Origin: Terriglobia bacterium
GTDB taxonomy: Bacteria > Acidobacteriota > Terriglobia > JAIQFV01
Length of the DNA: 64,000 nucleotides
NCBI GenBank assembly: GCA_020072965.1
Contig: JAIQFY010000006.1
Location: forward strand, 64,001 to 128,000
Direction of reading: 5' to 3'
Numbering within the stretch: position 1 is the stretch's first letter; each line of letters starts with the position of its first letter. Both the position numbers and the translations under genes were made by a program. Below the pieces are notes generated by a model. The model saw only the letters and a program-made list of their open reading frames with translations, searched no databases and was not told where the DNA came from. Shown in pieces: positions 9,255-17,062 of the stretch.

Positions 9255-9804
9255 CGGTCCGATGTTCTCCCTTCGCGGCAAGCGGTTTTTAGTATTTGTA
9301 TTCTTGATGGTATTGCTCGAGGCCCTACTCATGGCACAGAGCAGGGCCGGCCCGGCGACTCCCCCCAAAACCACCCTGGATGAAGTCTCTGAAAAGCTTT
9401 CCTGCCGGTGCGGATGTAATCTCGTGTTGAACCGCTGTAATCACGTCCAATGCGGTTCGGCCATCCCCATGCGGGAGCGCATTACCCGGGAAATTACCGA
9501 AGGGAAGACGCGCGACGAAATCATCGCCGGCTTCGTCCGGGATATGGGAGAGGAGGTGTTGGCTGTCCCTCCCACCTCAGGATTTAACTGGAGTGCCTGG
9601 ATCATGCCCTTCGCCATGCTTGGCGTGGGCACCGTCCTGGTTATCGTCGTTCTGAAGATCATGATGCGAAGGCGGCCGGTGGAACTTCCGGCGGCCTCTC
9701 CGGCCGGGGCGGGCGGACCTTCCTCGACCGCAGGGACTCGGGCGAGTTCAAAGGACCTCGAGGATCGCATCGAGCTGGAATTGAAAGAATTTGGGGACTC
9801 CTAG
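9247..9804 (+). CDS. ccmH: Cytochrome c maturation thiol-reductase subunit CcmH (cysteine-rich variant)
   Basis: 185 residues from a GTG start that overlaps the end of ccmF; AAAGGA lies upstream. Residues 13-31 are a signal/anchor helix. The motif CRCGCNLVLNRCNHVQC (Cys53, 55, 57, 64, 69) replaces the usual LRCxxCQN of CcmH and is followed by the helical segment MRERITREITEGKTRDEIIAGF-like typical of the family, then a second membrane helix (about 120-140) and a basic tail. CcmH keeps the apocytochrome thiols reduced and docks on CcmF. The extra cysteines are unusual compared with proteobacterial CcmH and may bind metal or offer a second redox pair (inference). An ATG at 9262 is a less likely start because no ribosome-binding site precedes it. 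Confidence 0.85.
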   Translation: MRNGPMFSLRGKRFLVFVFLMVLLEALLMAQSRAGPATPPKTTLDEVSEKLSCRCGCNLVLNRCNHVQCGSAIPMRERITREITEGKTRDEIIAGFVRDMGEEVLAVPPTSGFNWSAWIMPFAMLGVGTVLVIVVLKIMMRRRPVELPAASPAGAGGPSSTAGTRASSKDLEDRIELELKEFGDS

Positions 9805-9896
9805 CCCCCATCAGCAAGAGGGTGCAGGGTTGGGATCGCCTTCCGCTTTATTACTATTCTGAAAACCTTCTGATTCTTACAATCGGGACCGGACCT

Positions 9897-10241
9897 ATGA
9901 TCTATGCCTTTTGTGCGCTGCTGGGAATTCTGGTTGTGGCCTATGCCCTGGAACCCCTGTTTCGCCAGAGTGATTCTCTCGTCTATATCGACAACCTCGG
10001 CGAGACGGAGTTGGAGAGCCTCTTGCAGAAGAAGGACTCCATCTATGAGAATATGAAAGACCTCGAGTTTGAGTGGAAAATGGGGAAACTTTCGGAAGAG
10101 GACTTTCACAAGCTGCGAGACGAATACAAGATGGAAGCCGCGCTCGTCCTCGACCGGATCGACTTCATCGAGCACGGCGAAGATTACAACGCCCTGGTCG
10201 AAAAAGAAGTGGACTCAAAACGCCGCGGCAGCAAACGTTGA
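9897..10241 (+). CDS. Small membrane-anchored CcmI-like protein
   Basis: 114 residues: one N-terminal membrane helix (IYAFCALLGILVVAYAL), then a charged helical region (ESLLQKKDSIYENMKDLEFE, then KMGKLSEEDFHKLRDEY) rich in glutamate and lysine. Short proteins of this pattern are common in ccm loci outside proteobacteria and resemble the N-terminal part of CcmI, which presents apocytochrome to the synthetase; function here is inferred from context. A GTG at 9822 in the same frame is possible, but the extra residues do not resemble this family. No catalytic residues are expected. Confidence 0.65.
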   Translation: MIYAFCALLGILVVAYALEPLFRQSDSLVYIDNLGETELESLLQKKDSIYENMKDLEFEWKMGKLSEEDFHKLRDEYKMEAALVLDRIDFIEHGEDYNALVEKEVDSKRRGSKR

Positions 10242-10316
10242 CCCTTGGCCTGCCTTTGGATCCCACCCAACGACATAGACGTATTGGATAAGGATGATTC
10301 TCTGCGGCAGGAAGCG

Positions 10317-10343
10317 TTGACCATATAAATATATTGCTATAAG
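10317..10343 (+). promoter_or_regulatory. Candidate promoter upstream of the CopG-like gene
   Basis: TTGACC at 10317-10322 and TATAAG at 10338-10343 are separated by 15 bases, and TG one base before the -10 makes an extended -10 element (TGCTATAAG). The region is markedly more AT-rich than its surroundings. It lies about 27 bases before the ATG at 10370. Confidence 0.45.
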
Positions 10344-10369
10344 CACATATCCTGTTATATTAACCCACT

Positions 10370-10681
10370 ATGAAGAGAAGAATAAAATACACCAAAGAAC
10401 CCATGGGTGAATTAAAGGTGATTGATGACTTCCTTCCGCCTCCCGAACAACTTGCTTTCAAGGAAGACAAAGTTAAAATCACCATTGCCCTGAGCAAGTC
10501 CAGTGTTGAGTTTTTTAAGACATCAGCAAGAGAGAATAAGACCCAATATCAGAAAATGATCCGAGGACTGCTAGATTACTACGCCGCGAAATTTCACAAG
10601 ATGGCAGACCGTCGAGTACCCTCCGTCAAGGGACCGATGCCTCATCCCACCAGGTCTTGGAAACAAACGGGTGGCAGCTGA
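10370..10681 (+). CDS. CopG-like ribbon-helix-helix protein (orphan antitoxin-like)
   Basis: 103 residues. The segment KVKITIALSKSSVEFFKTSA followed by TQYQKMIRGLLDYY has the strand-helix-helix pattern of CopG/BrnA-type antitoxins and DNA-binding repressors. The N-terminus contains LKVIDDFLPPPEQL, seen in this antitoxin-like group. No toxin gene (RelE, BrnT or other) lies on either side: upstream is the CcmI-like gene and downstream a secreted/anchored protein. It sits inside the ccm cluster behind its own AT-rich promoter region, suggesting later insertion. No clear ribosome-binding site precedes the ATG. Confidence 0.7.
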   Translation: MKRRIKYTKEPMGELKVIDDFLPPPEQLAFKEDKVKITIALSKSSVEFFKTSARENKTQYQKMIRGLLDYYAAKFHKMADRRVPSVKGPMPHPTRSWKQTGGS

Positions 10682-10792
10682 AGGAACGTCTGGGTAAGAA
10701 CTCCATTTTGCCTGTCAATTTCCGGAGCACGCCTTGATAATTTGAGAGTGCCGTATTGGCCCAGTATTTATTGTCATAAATGGAATATTCAA

Positions 10793-12049
10793 ATGAATAA
10801 ACGATTCAAGGGATTTGGGTCTAAGACTCTTTTGATTTTCTTGTGCGGCCTTGTGCTCTTCGGTGGCCGTCTCTTCGCACAACCCTCGGTCGAGATCGAA
10901 GGCGTGATCAAGAACGGGACGACGGGCAAGCCCGTCAAAGGCCAGCGGATCCTCCTGATCTCGCCCTCCAAGGGAATGGAAGAGTTGGCGAGCGTCGAGT
11001 CGGACGGCGAGGGCCGATTCAAATTCGAAAGAACGCAAGGTCCGTTCTTCGTAGTCCAGACACACTTCCAGGGCGCCAACTACAACCAGCCTGTTCAGCC
11101 TCAGGAGAGGGGTTTGACCCGGACGACCCTCACGGTGTATGACGCCACCGCCTCCGATGCCAATGTTTCGGTGACCCGCGCGCAATGGCGCATGGTTCCG
11201 GAATCGGGGAAACTGAATATCGACGAAGTGTTTGAAGTGGTGAATAAAACAGATCCCCCGCGGACGCTGGTGCGAAGCGATGGATCGTTCAAGTTCGGGG
11301 CTCCGGCCGGGGCCACCGTCGAGAACGCGAGCCTGGAAGAGGCGGCAGGGATGCCACTGCCGCAGACGCCGCGGGAGATTACCCCCGGGAAATTATTTGC
11401 CATCGATCACCCCATCCAGCCGGGCACCACACGTATCGGGATCCGGTTTACCGCCGACTACAGTTCACAGAGTTATTCTTTCTCCCAGAAACTTGCCAAC
11501 GCGCCGGGGGAGATTGACTTGTTCCTTCCCAAGGACATGCAGGTCAATTCCATCGCCGGCTTCGAGAAGAGTTCCGCCGACACGCAGGGCTATCAGGTGT
11601 ATGCCGCCCGCGGCAAGCGCGCCGGGGATGACGTGACGGTCAACGTCGCGGGCGGCTCGGCGCCGGCCGCAGGATCGGATTCGGGCATGGGAGAGGAAGC
11701 GGGAACCTCCTCAGTCACCCAGTTGCCGAATGCCATTGGGGCTATTCAAGTGCCGCTGGTGGGCCTGCTGGGACTGTTAATGCTCTGGTCCTTGAGCTTT
11801 GCCATTTTCCAGCGCCGCGAGCCCTCCAAAAAGTCGGAGGGACCTCCACCGGGCAAGAAGAAACAACTCACGGAGCAGAAGGATTACCTGGTCCGGCGGA
11901 TCATTGAACTCGACCAGCGTTTCGCGGCAAAAGAGATTATGGAACGGGATTATCACCTCCAGCGGAGCCGCCTGAAAAGCAAGTGCGCCGGGCTCATGCG
12001 GCTCCTACAGCCGGTCCCTGCCAGGAAGCGAGAAAAGACCGTTGCCTGA
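10793..12049 (+). CDS. Membrane protein with carboxypeptidase regulatory-like domain, ccm-associated
   Basis: 418 residues from the ATG at 10793. A signal peptide (LLIFLCGLVLFGGRLFAQ) is followed by a carboxypeptidase regulatory-like beta domain (about 30-110; KNGTTGKPVKGQRILLISP, then ESDGEGRFKF). Further beta-rich sequence leads to a membrane helix near residues 317-336 (VPLVGLLGLLMLWSLSFAIF). The cytoplasmic tail is a short charged helix pair (YLVRRIIELDQRFAAKEIME) resembling the CcmI-like helical region. Its stop overlaps the ccmA start, so it is in the ccm operon. It may be an accessory factor of heme export or cytochrome assembly; this is inferred only from position. Confidence 0.65.
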   Translation: MNKRFKGFGSKTLLIFLCGLVLFGGRLFAQPSVEIEGVIKNGTTGKPVKGQRILLISPSKGMEELASVESDGEGRFKFERTQGPFFVVQTHFQGANYNQPVQPQERGLTRTTLTVYDATASDANVSVTRAQWRMVPESGKLNIDEVFEVVNKTDPPRTLVRSDGSFKFGAPAGATVENASLEEAAGMPLPQTPREITPGKLFAIDHPIQPGTTRIGIRFTADYSSQSYSFSQKLANAPGEIDLFLPKDMQVNSIAGFEKSSADTQGYQVYAARGKRAGDDVTVNVAGGSAPAAGSDSGMGEEAGTSSVTQLPNAIGAIQVPLVGLLGLLMLWSLSFAIFQRREPSKKSEGPPPGKKKQLTEQKDYLVRRIIELDQRFAAKEIMERDYHLQRSRLKSKCAGLMRLLQPVPARKREKTVA

Positions 12050-12767
12050 GTCCGCGCCCCACGTTGGCCTTACCGACATTCACAAATCCTTCGGCCATTT
12101 CACGGCACTCGACCGGGTCGCTTGTTCGGTAGCGTCCGGCGAGGTGGTGGCGCTCTTTGGCCGCAATGGAGCGGGGAAGACGACTCTTCTCAAGATTCTC
12201 GCCCTCCTGATGCGGCCCACCTCGGGCGATTACCAATTGCAGGGTGAGAGTGCGAGGCGCCGGCCGGACCGAACCCGCGCGCAGATCGGGTTCATCTCCC
12301 ACTCCACTTATCTTTACGCTGACCTGACCGCATTTGAAAACTTGAACTTTTTTGGCACGCTTTATGATTTAAGCGACCGCGAGGATCGAATTCAAAGGGC
12401 GCTTAATGATGTCAAACTGTGGGACCGCCGCAACGAGCGCGTGCGCGGGTTCTCCCGCGGCATGCAGCAGCGACTTTCGCTCGCTCGCACCTTCCTGCAT
12501 AATCCGTCGCTCTTATTGCTCGACGAGCCCTACACCGGGCTGGATCCCATTGCCACAGACATGCTGGACCGCTTGATTGAACGGTGTCAAGGGGAAGGGC
12601 GCACGGTCATCCTGACCACCCATAACCTGGATTTACGACTTCGCGTAGTGAGTCATGTGCTGGTGCTCGAGAAAGGGAACGTGGTGTTTGATGAGCGCGG
12701 GACCGGGTTCTCGCCGAAACAGTTTACGGAGATTTTTCGCGCCCACGTGGACGAGGCGGACGAGTAG
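12042..12767 (+). CDS. ccmA: Heme exporter ATP-binding subunit CcmA
   Basis: 241 residues from a TTG start overlapping the previous stop. CcmA is the ABC ATPase that, with CcmB, drives release of holo-CcmE from CcmC. Walker A is GRNGAGKTT (about residue 39), the signature is FSRGMQQR and Walker B is LLLLDEPYTGLDP; the switch histidine lies in TTHNLDLRL. The length and the neighbouring ccmB, ccmC and ccmD identify it among ABC ATPases. Confidence 0.88.
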   Translation: MPESAPHVGLTDIHKSFGHFTALDRVACSVASGEVVALFGRNGAGKTTLLKILALLMRPTSGDYQLQGESARRRPDRTRAQIGFISHSTYLYADLTAFENLNFFGTLYDLSDREDRIQRALNDVKLWDRRNERVRGFSRGMQQRLSLARTFLHNPSLLLLDEPYTGLDPIATDMLDRLIERCQGEGRTVILTTHNLDLRLRVVSHVLVLEKGNVVFDERGTGFSPKQFTEIFRAHVDEADE

Positions 12768-12832
12768 CGGGGAATAGAAACGGCTTCTCGTGCGGTCCGG
12801 GAAAGAGAAACGAACCAAACCAGCGATACTCT

Positions 12833-13507
12833 ATGTTTAAAAAAATTCTCAGGATCCTCTGGAAAGACATCGTCACTGAATTTCGGACGCGCGAGTTGTT
12901 CAGCGCCATGTTCGTGTTCGCGCTGCTGGTGGTGGTCGTGTTCAACTTTGCTTTTGAGAGCGCCCCGCGGGAGTCCATCCTCCAGGCGGCGCCGGGCTTG
13001 CTGTGGGTAGCCTTCACTTTTTCGGGAGTGCTCGGCTTGAACCGGTCCATCGCCATCGAGCGCGAGAATATGTCGATTCAGGCGCTCATGCTGGCGCCTG
13101 TCGACCGGGGTGGAATCTATCTCGGGAAGATGCTGGGAAACTTTGTGTTCATGATGGTCAGCGAGCTGCTCATCGTCCCCCTCTTTGCAGTACTGTACAA
13201 CTTTTCCTTTAGCGCCCGCTTTGGCCAGTTCCTGTTGATCCTGGTGCTTGGGACCCTCGGCTTTTCGGCGGTGGGGACTATTTTCTCGGCCATTGCCGTC
13301 AATACCAAGATGCGCGATGTGCTGCTGCCGATCCTGTTTCTGCCGGTGGTCGTGCCGGTGCTGATTGGCGCTGTGGAGACGTCGGTGCGCACCCTCGCCG
13401 GAGAGCCGTTGCGTGGTATGATGGATTGGGTCAAGATTCTCATCGTGTTTGACGTCATTTTCATTACGACGTCATTCCTGGTGTTTGAGTTTGTGCTCGA
13501 GGAATGA
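12833..13507 (+). CDS. ccmB: Heme exporter permease CcmB
   Basis: 224 residues with about six membrane helices. The start MFKKILRILWKDIVTEFRTR followed by FSAMFVFALLVVVVFNFAF is characteristic of CcmB, as is the SIAIERENMSIQALMLAPVD segment after the second helix and VLLPILFLPVVVPVLIGAV further on. It forms the membrane half of the CcmAB transporter. It follows ccmA after 65 bases and precedes ccmC. Confidence 0.9.
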   Translation: MFKKILRILWKDIVTEFRTRELFSAMFVFALLVVVVFNFAFESAPRESILQAAPGLLWVAFTFSGVLGLNRSIAIERENMSIQALMLAPVDRGGIYLGKMLGNFVFMMVSELLIVPLFAVLYNFSFSARFGQFLLILVLGTLGFSAVGTIFSAIAVNTKMRDVLLPILFLPVVVPVLIGAVETSVRTLAGEPLRGMMDWVKILIVFDVIFITTSFLVFEFVLEE

Positions 13508-13542
13508 GAGAGAGAGACCAGGCGCTTTCAGAATATTCGAAT

Positions 13543-13565
13543 GAAGTCAGAGGTCAGAAGTCAGA
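13543..13565. repeat. Dispersed repeat of the GAAGTCAGA family
   Basis: Between ccmB and ccmC, tandem words GAAGTCAGA and GGTCAGAAGTCAGA belong to the family also present at 7088-7113 and 52991-53033. Confidence 0.5.
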
Positions 13566-13619
13566 ATTCGTGGAGCGGCCGCTGCTGTGGACCAGGCGAT
13601 CCTCCAGGTGCCTAATCCC

Positions 13620-14297
13620 ATGTTAATTAAAATTACCCGTAACTTTTTTTATCCACTTGTGATCTTATTCCCTGTTTCGCTTTACATGGTCTTTGTGTAC
13701 GCGCCGGAAGAAGAGACGATGGGGATCGTGCAGAAGATTTTTTACTATCATGTCTCGGCCGGATGGGTGTTCCTGCTGGCCTTCGGGCTGGTATTCCTCG
13801 GTTCGGTCGCTTTTCTGATCACGCAGCGGCAGGTGTGGGACACCTTTGCAGCCTCTTCCGCCGAGTTGGGCGTGGTCTTCTGCTCCATCTCCTTGACCAC
13901 GGGCCCCATCTGGGCCAAGCCCGTCTGGGGAATCTGGTGGACCTGGGACGCGCGGCTGACGTCCACGCTAGTCGAGTGGCTGATCTACGTGGCTTACCTG
14001 ATGCTCCGCGCCAATGTCCCGGAACCGACCAAGCGCGCCAATCTCTCGGCGGTCTTCGGCATCCTGGGGGCGCTCGACGTCCCTATTGTCTATTTTTCAA
14101 TCCGGTGGTGGCGGACTCAGCACCCGCAACCGGTTATGGGAGGCGGAGGCTACCTGGATCCGCAGATGCGGCTGGCCTTCTATGTATGCCTCCTGACCTT
14201 CACGCTTTTGTATTTCTTCATGCTCGGCCGGCGGATCGAACTCGCCCAGGCACAGGAAACGTTGACCTCACTGAAAAGACGCTGGGCGAGAAAGTAG
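13620..14297 (+). CDS. ccmC: Heme-handling protein CcmC
   Basis: 225 residues from the ATG at 13620; an in-frame GTG at 13587 would add 11 residues. CcmC places heme on CcmE. It has about six membrane helices, the tryptophan motif WGIWWTWDARLTSTLVEW and conserved histidines (YYHVSAGWV; H in WWRTQHPQPV). The size fits CcmC, not CcmF. It lies between ccmB and the tiny ccmD. Confidence 0.9.
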   Translation: MLIKITRNFFYPLVILFPVSLYMVFVYAPEEETMGIVQKIFYYHVSAGWVFLLAFGLVFLGSVAFLITQRQVWDTFAASSAELGVVFCSISLTTGPIWAKPVWGIWWTWDARLTSTLVEWLIYVAYLMLRANVPEPTKRANLSAVFGILGALDVPIVYFSIRWWRTQHPQPVMGGGGYLDPQMRLAFYVCLLTFTLLYFFMLGRRIELAQAQETLTSLKRRWARK

Positions 14298-14432
14298 GGA
14301 TCCCTTCCGGTCTCACTGGGGCCCGAGGTGCCCCCCGGGATCGATGATTGCCTTCTGTGTGAGTCTCGGGTTGGCGTGAAGAATTGAGAGTTGAAATCAT
14401 CCTCATACCTGACCTTGTCTACGGAGCGTGTG

Positions 14433-14573
14433 ATGAACAATTATCTGGTCGCTGCTTATGCCGTTCTTTGGATCGTCCTGTTGGTCTACACCTTCCTTCT
14501 CGCCCGTAAGTGCAAACGGCTGACGGAGGAACTGGAGCAGTTGAAACAGCAGATCGAACAGGAAAAGCCGTAG
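14433..14573 (+). CDS. ccmD: CcmD-like small membrane protein
   Basis: 46 residues: one membrane helix (YLVAAYAVLWIVLLVYTFLL) followed by a charged tail (RKCKRLTEELEQLKQQIEQE). This is the classic layout of CcmD, which stabilises CcmE on CcmABC. Position directly after ccmC supports it. The ATG at 14433 is chosen; an adjacent GTG at 14430 is equally possible. Confidence 0.8.
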   Translation: MNNYLVAAYAVLWIVLLVYTFLLARKCKRLTEELEQLKQQIEQEKP

Positions 14574-14673
14574 CGGCTGCCTCCACCCCGGCTCCTTGAA
14601 ACCAGTGTTCATCCCTAACGTCCGTTCAGAGGTTCATCGAAACCTTCCTCACCATGAATCGTATCATCCAGAG

Positions 14674-15390
14674 ATGACAGCCATTGTTGAAAGTGTCGAT
14701 TTGAAGCGGCATTATCCCATGGGCCATTCCATGGTGCGCGCCCTGGATGGCGTGTCATTCACCATCCAGGCGGGCGAGTTCGTGGGGTTGCTCGGGACGT
14801 CCGGATCCGGGAAATCCACTTTGCTCAACTTGATTGCAGGCCTCGACCGTCCCACCAGCGGCACCCTGAAGATATTCGACCAGCAGCTGGACCAGATGAG
14901 CCGGGAGGCCCTGAGTCAGCATCGCCGCAAGAACGTGGGCATGATCTTCCAGTCGTTCAATCTCATTCCGACAATGACCGCTTTTGAAAATGTCACCCTG
15001 CCGATGATGTTCTCCGGTGTCCCCCGTCCCGAGCGCGAACGCCGTGGGGTGGAGCTGTTCGAGTCCGTGGGGCTTCGAGACCGGCAACTGCATCGACCCG
15101 CGGAACTCTCGGGCGGAGAGCAGCAGCGCGTTGCCATTGCCCGGGCGCTGGCTAACAGTCCTGCCGTCCTGCTGGCAGACGAACCCACAGGAAATCTGGA
15201 CAGTATGACCGCCCGTGAAATACTGGAGATTTTGAAGCAACTCAACGAACGCGAAGGGAAGACGATACTCTGGGTTACGCATGATACGGAGATGGCTTCA
15301 AAATACATTCAACGCAGCATCCGTTTGAGAGATGGAAAGATCGCGGATAACGGAATTTCATCGTCCTCGCCGTCAGGGGGCATCGCTTGA
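14674..15390 (+). CDS. MacB/LolD-type ABC transporter ATP-binding protein
   Basis: 238 residues from the ATG at 14674; the upstream in-frame extension to 14596 is not conserved-looking. Walker A is GTSGSGKST, the signature LSGGEQQR, Walker B VLLADEPTGNLDS and the H-loop WVTHD. The spacing and the LLNLIAGLDRPTSG segment are typical of the MacB/LolD/FtsE group that works with FtsX-type permeases. The matching permease follows at 15461. The pair probably moves a substrate or transmits a mechanical signal across the envelope; the substrate cannot be read from sequence. It lies just after ccmD but need not be functionally linked. Confidence 0.88.
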   Translation: MTAIVESVDLKRHYPMGHSMVRALDGVSFTIQAGEFVGLLGTSGSGKSTLLNLIAGLDRPTSGTLKIFDQQLDQMSREALSQHRRKNVGMIFQSFNLIPTMTAFENVTLPMMFSGVPRPERERRGVELFESVGLRDRQLHRPAELSGGEQQRVAIARALANSPAVLLADEPTGNLDSMTAREILEILKQLNEREGKTILWVTHDTEMASKYIQRSIRLRDGKIADNGISSSSPSGGIA

Positions 15391-15412
15391 CTCTTTTGAG
15401 ATGTGTTTTTTT

Positions 15413-15443
15413 CAGTAGGGCGACGAGCCTCGTCGCCCTACTG
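15413..15443. repeat. Perfect 15-bp inverted repeat between ATPase and permease genes
   Basis: CAGTAGGGCGACGAG and its exact complement are separated by one base. There is no T-run after it on the plus strand, although TTTTTTT lies just before it (about 15406-15412), so on the minus strand the stem would be preceded, not followed, by the T-run's complement. It is most likely a REP-like palindromic repeat; in the mRNA it would form a strong hairpin between the two cistrons. Confidence 0.65.
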
Positions 15444-15460
15444 GGTCCCGAGTCGCACCA

Positions 15461-16834
15461 ATGATTTTTCCTGACGTTTTTCAACTCTCATTGAGAAATT
15501 TGCGCGAGGCCAAGCTGCGGACCTCTCTGACCACCCTCGGTGTCTCGATCGGTATCGCTTCGCTTGTCGGGATGGTGTCCCTCGGGGTCGGATTGCAGGA
15601 GCTCACCGTCGGGCAATTCAAGAAATCAGGCCTGTTTGACACGATCACGGTGTTCTCCGCGGGTCAGGGCTTTGGTCGCAATGCGCGCGCGCGTGGGGCC
15701 AGACGAAATTCTACGGCCTCCACGAACGATCCTGCCCGGCCGGAAAAGCCTCCGGAGCCACTGGACGACAAGGCCATCGAAAAGATTCAGGCGCTCCCGA
15801 ATGTGAAAGAGGTTTATCCCAACTTGCGAATGCCCGTGGAGGTGAAGTACGAGAATTTCTCTGAATTTGTCACTGCGGTGGGCGTGCCGCTTTCTTCCCG
15901 GGGTGAGGGTGTGTTTCAGAAGATTACGTACGGATCGTTTTTGAAGAACGAGACCGAGGAGGCCTGCATGCTGAGCTTGGATTTCGTGCACAATATGACC
16001 TCCGAAGATCCGAAGAACCTTGTGGGGAAAGAGATCACTTTGAGCTACGCGACGGCGGCGGATCTGGCTGGAGCCGTGATGGGTGGCTCCCTCGGACAGA
16101 TGACCATTCAGCGGACTGAAAAAAAATACTCCATCGTCGGCATCGTGGAGCGCGAACCCGGCCCCAATTTCGGGGGAGGATTTTTTTCATCCATCATGGT
16201 CCCGCTCAAGAAAATTCAGGAGGCCGGGTTCCAGGATTTCACAAACCCCCAGGCCTTCCTTCGTGGTTTGTCCAATAAACCCTCTTACAGTGCGGTGACA
16301 GTCAAGGTAAAGCACCTCCAGGACACCGAAGACGTGGAGAAGAAGGTAAAAGATCTCGGATTCAACGCCTTCTCGATCAACGATGCACTGCAAGGCGCCA
16401 AGAAAGCGTTCATCATCCTGGATATTCTTCTGGGCCTGGTGGGCTCCATCGCCCTGGCCGTGGCATCCTTGGGGATTGTCAACACCATGGTCATGTCGAT
16501 CCTGGAGCGTACCCGCGAAATCGGGGTCATGAAAGCCATTGGCGCAGGCGATGGGGACATTCGGAAAATCTTTTTTGTGGAAGCTTCCCTGATCGGCGTC
16601 TTGGGAGGAGCCATTGGGGTGGTGTTGGGTTGGACAGTGGACAAAATTATTAATTTTGGAGCGAACATCTACATCCAGCGCCAGGGAGGGTTCCCGGCCC
16701 AAATGTTCTTTACCCCCTGGTGGCTGGTTGCAGGGGGCATCGGGTTTTCTATTTTGGTCAGCCTGATTGCCGGAAGCTATCCTGCCAGCAGGGCGGCGCG
16801 AGTGGATCCGATCAAGGCGCTGCGCCACGATTAA
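15461..16834 (+). CDS. MacB-type ABC transporter permease (FtsX family)
   Basis: 457 residues. An N-terminal helix (SLTTLGVSIGIASLVGMVSL) is followed by a large periplasmic MacB_PCD domain (about 50-310) and three C-terminal membrane helices of the FtsX domain. The motif SILERTREIGVMKAIGAGDGDI is the classic coupling region, and the C-terminus PASRAARVDPIKALRHD is typical. It pairs with the ATPase just upstream. The periplasmic insert is basic and proline-rich near residues 70-95, otherwise normal. Confidence 0.9.
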   Translation: MIFPDVFQLSLRNLREAKLRTSLTTLGVSIGIASLVGMVSLGVGLQELTVGQFKKSGLFDTITVFSAGQGFGRNARARGARRNSTASTNDPARPEKPPEPLDDKAIEKIQALPNVKEVYPNLRMPVEVKYENFSEFVTAVGVPLSSRGEGVFQKITYGSFLKNETEEACMLSLDFVHNMTSEDPKNLVGKEITLSYATAADLAGAVMGGSLGQMTIQRTEKKYSIVGIVEREPGPNFGGGFFSSIMVPLKKIQEAGFQDFTNPQAFLRGLSNKPSYSAVTVKVKHLQDTEDVEKKVKDLGFNAFSINDALQGAKKAFIILDILLGLVGSIALAVASLGIVNTMVMSILERTREIGVMKAIGAGDGDIRKIFFVEASLIGVLGGAIGVVLGWTVDKIINFGANIYIQRQGGFPAQMFFTPWWLVAGGIGFSILVSLIAGSYPASRAARVDPIKALRHD

Positions 16835-17003
16835 AGATCTCCACAGCTGAAACTAAAAGCGAACCGCAAAGATCGCAAGAAAGGCGCAAAGATCGCCAAG
16901 GGTAATGTGGTCTTCTCCTTCCCTTGTGACTGGGACCCCCGACCATTTGTTGGAGTCATTGTATCCTCGGGGTCAGTCCAGGACTAATGGCGGACCCGAA
17001 ATA

Positions 17004-17033
17004 AAAAAGCCCCGGCTTCCCGGGGCTTTTTTG
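17004..17033. terminator. Bidirectional intrinsic terminator
   Basis: A-run, GCCCCGG stem, loop CTTC, CCGGGGC, T-run: a 13-bp stem counting the A/T arms, with a perfect GC core. It works on both strands and sits between the convergent permease gene (ends 16834) and the DUF4097 gene (ends 17063). Confidence 0.9.
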
Positions 17034-17062
17034 ATCTCCATTAGGATGAAGGGAGCTTTCTG

